From NCBI GenBank assembly GCA_008330645.1, contig VLTN01000037.1, forward strand, positions 1 to 64,000: a DNA stretch of 64,000 nt. Reading direction: 5' to 3'. Shown here one piece after another: positions 62,272 through 64,000 of the stretch (position 1 is its first letter; each line of letters opens with the position of its first letter). The translations under genes and the position numbers were made by a program. The notes under the pieces are model-generated. The model searched no databases and was not told where the DNA came from. It saw nothing but the letters and a program-made list of their open reading frames with translations. The stretch comes from Cafeteria roenbergensis (Eukaryota > Sar > Bigyra > Bicosoecida > Cafeteriaceae).

Positions 62272-64000
62272 ATGGCAGACGACGACGCGTTCTCGGGGTC
62301 GTTCGACGACTACGGGTCGGACTTCGAGGAGGACCAGAAGGCCCAGAGGGCGACGAGGGTGAGTGCAGCCAGCCCCTCGGCAGTGTTGCAAAGCCAGCGG
62401 CGCGAACACTGCTTGCGGCTCCGCAGCCGCGGCCCTCCCCCCGCCCCGGCGAAGCAGCTCGTCGCGCGTCGGCCTTGCCGTCCGTGGCTGTGCGGCGCGC
62501 GCTGTGCCCGGCCAGCCGTGCGCGCCAGCGCCGTGCAGCGCAGCGGCCGCCAGCAGCGGGCTGTGTGCGTTGCGGAGCCCGCTCGCGTCCCGCACTGGCG
62601 CTGCGAGCCCAGGGGTGGGCGCTAGGCGGCGCTTGGAGTCGCGGGCGCGTACGCGGGCCCTGCGAAGAGGCCAGCCAGCAGCGCGGGGCGGTGGAGGGCC
62701 GGTCGCGTTGCCTCCATGCGCAGGCTTGCGGGCTGCGAGTGCAGGCGTCGCCGGCAGCCGCAGCTGCTGTGTGACATGATCACGCAGCGCCTCAGCGCCG
62801 CTTGCCACGACACTGGTCACGCTGACGTGTGCTCCCACCCCGCTTGAGCGCAGGCCGCCGAGGAGGCGCTGTCGGGCGGCGCATCCCTGCCCGAGGACGA
62901 CAGCGCGATGCAACTTGCTGCCTCGCCGCCCGGCGCCGCACGCCCCAGCGGCGCGAGTCCGCTGCAGCAGGACCCCAGGGGCGCTCGCGGCGCCAACGGC
63001 GCTGGGCCCGTCCGCTCTGTGGCCCGCCCAGCGGCGGGGCCCAGCGGCACCAGCTCTGGCGGCAGGCTGAAGCCCTCGGCCAAGGCTGAGCACCCGGCGG
63101 CGGCGGCGCGGCGCAAGGGCCGCGGCATGGCCTCGGTGGACCGCTCAGGCCACACGGGGGACGCCGGGTCCCCCAAGGCGGACCCGGCGCTCGCTGGAGC
63201 CGGACACACCCCACAGGGACAGGGCAGAGCCGCTGCCGGCAGAGCTGTTGCCGGCAGAGCTGCTGGTGCTGGCGCTGCGGGAGCGCGTCGAGGGGGCGCA
63301 GCAGCGCGTGGAGGACAGGGGAACGGGGCCGTGGCGGAGCATGCGTCGCCGGCCAGCGGGGTTGCCGGCGCAGCTGCTGTTGCCGGTGCTGGAGCTGGTG
63401 CCGGTGCCGGTGCCGGTGCCGGTGCTGGTGCTGGTGCCGGTGCCGGTGCCGGCGCGGGTGCTAGCGGGGAGGCGATGCAGAAGCTCCGTTTGGCCAACGG
63501 CTTGCTCCGGCGGCAGGTGCAGGAGCTAAGCCGGGCTCTGGACAAGGCGGCGGTGCCGGCGCCGGCGCGGGGACGGTCGGCCACCAGAGCCGCCCGGGGA
63601 GACTCCGCGTCGCGCGGCGGCAGACCGCCGGTGCACGGTCTGGTCTCCGTGCCGTCCGGGGCCGATACACACCGCTCCCGCATGTCCGACGAGGGCGGCG
63701 GCGCCGAGCGGCGTCGGATGCTCGCCCTCATCGGGGAGAAGGATCGGCTGCTCAAGGCCGCTGGCCGCCGGATGGAGGCCCTCACGAAGCGAGCACAGGC
63801 CCTCCGGCACGCCGGCAGCACCGTCAACGCCGGACCGCGGACGCAGGCGTTGGAGAACGCGCTCCGCGACAGCGAGCGGCGCGTTGCAGAGATGGAGACC
63901 GAACTCCGCACCGCCCACGACATGGTGCGTCGGATGGAGAGGCAGGCCGAGGCGAGCGAGGAGGAGGCCAAGGCTCTGCCTGCGAAAGTGGCAGAGCTGG
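62272..64000 (+). CDS. Coiled-coil protein with Gly-Ala repeat, two exons, 3' end outside window
   Basis: Exon 1 (62272-62358) encodes the acidic start MADDDAFSGSFDDYGSDFEE. After a 495-bp intron (donor GTGAGT, acceptor GCAG, phase 0) the frame opens at 62854 and stays open to the window end, giving 411 residues so far. It is easy to miss because no stop lies inside the window. A low-complexity Ala/Gly/Pro region with about 15 Gly-Ala dipeptides is followed by heptad-like helices (MQKLRLANGLLRRQVQELSR; RRMLALIGEKDRLLKAAGRR; ALENALRDSERRVAEMETEL). Acidic-start coiled coils of this kind are common among ciliary and centrosomal proteins, but I do not recognise this one. Confidence 0.8.
63379..63465 (+). 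repeat. GGTGCC/GGTGCT hexamer array encoding (Gly-Ala)n
   Basis: About fourteen near-perfect hexamers in frame in the coiled-coil gene, interrupted only by silent or near-silent changes. Likely length-variable. Confidence 0.9.

Noticed and set aside
1-64000. A prokaryotic defence or secretion gene cluster
   Set aside because: No operon structure, Shine-Dalgarno sites or defence-family genes. The genes are intron-containing and eukaryotic.

Overview
This window looks like nuclear DNA of a GC-rich, gene-dense unicellular eukaryote. The evidence is spliceosomal introns, a MyTH4-FERM myosin, a tetraspanin, a REEP/HVA22-like protein, type II Golgi-type glycosyltransferases, a mitochondrial-type coproporphyrinogen oxidase and non-LTR retrotransposon copies. 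By eye it is about 70% G+C. A heterotrophic stramenopile such as a bicosoecid (Cafeteria-like) would fit, but that assignment is inference from gene content and base composition. No bacterial operon, CRISPR array, rRNA or tRNA was seen.

Layout. Positions 1-4568 hold two head-to-tail copies of a non-LTR retrotransposon: a longer copy with decayed reverse transcriptase and a C-terminal PD-(D/E)XK-type endonuclease region, then a 5'-truncated copy. A third, very short copy lies at 10042-10470. Between them is a minus-strand CLU-like + TPR gene whose C-terminus is 17 near-identical 42-residue repeats plus one degenerate unit. Next come a GT-B glycosyltransferase and a long-chain acyl-CoA synthetase (both minus), then a divergent MyTH4-FERM myosin (plus). 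The middle holds a large unknown acidic coiled-coil protein (minus), a cysteine-synthase-like PLP enzyme and a UDP-glucose pyrophosphorylase (plus), and a PH-kinase-PH protein kinase (minus). It continues with a GT61-like transferase and a tetraspanin (plus), a REEP/HVA22-like protein (minus) and a fringe-like transferase (plus). The right part holds a type-B carboxylesterase, a DsbA-like thioredoxin-fold protein and a divergent kinesin-like protein (all minus), a small SIxERM-repeat protein (plus), N-acetylglucosamine-6-phosphate deacetylase (minus), coproporphyrinogen III oxidase (plus), a two-RRM protein (minus), and a coiled-coil gene that runs off the right edge (plus).

Gene architecture. 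Reading both strands let me assemble 21 introns in 12 genes. Eighteen donors are GTGAG and all 21 acceptors end in GCAG. Introns sit almost only at the 5' end of genes, after very short first coding exons (5, 17, 21, 38, 39, 66, 84, 87 nt and so on). Plus- and minus-strand genes alternate, so most promoters are shared by head-to-head pairs. Four of these pairs have start codons 291-308 bp apart.

Functional themes are sugar-nucleotide and glycan metabolism (UDP-glucose pyrophosphorylase, three predicted membrane-anchored transferases, GlcNAc-6-P deacetylase), membrane and lipid biology (acyl-CoA synthetase, REEP, tetraspanin), the cytoskeleton (myosin, kinesin-like, coiled coils) and heme synthesis. 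They are not an obvious single pathway cluster.
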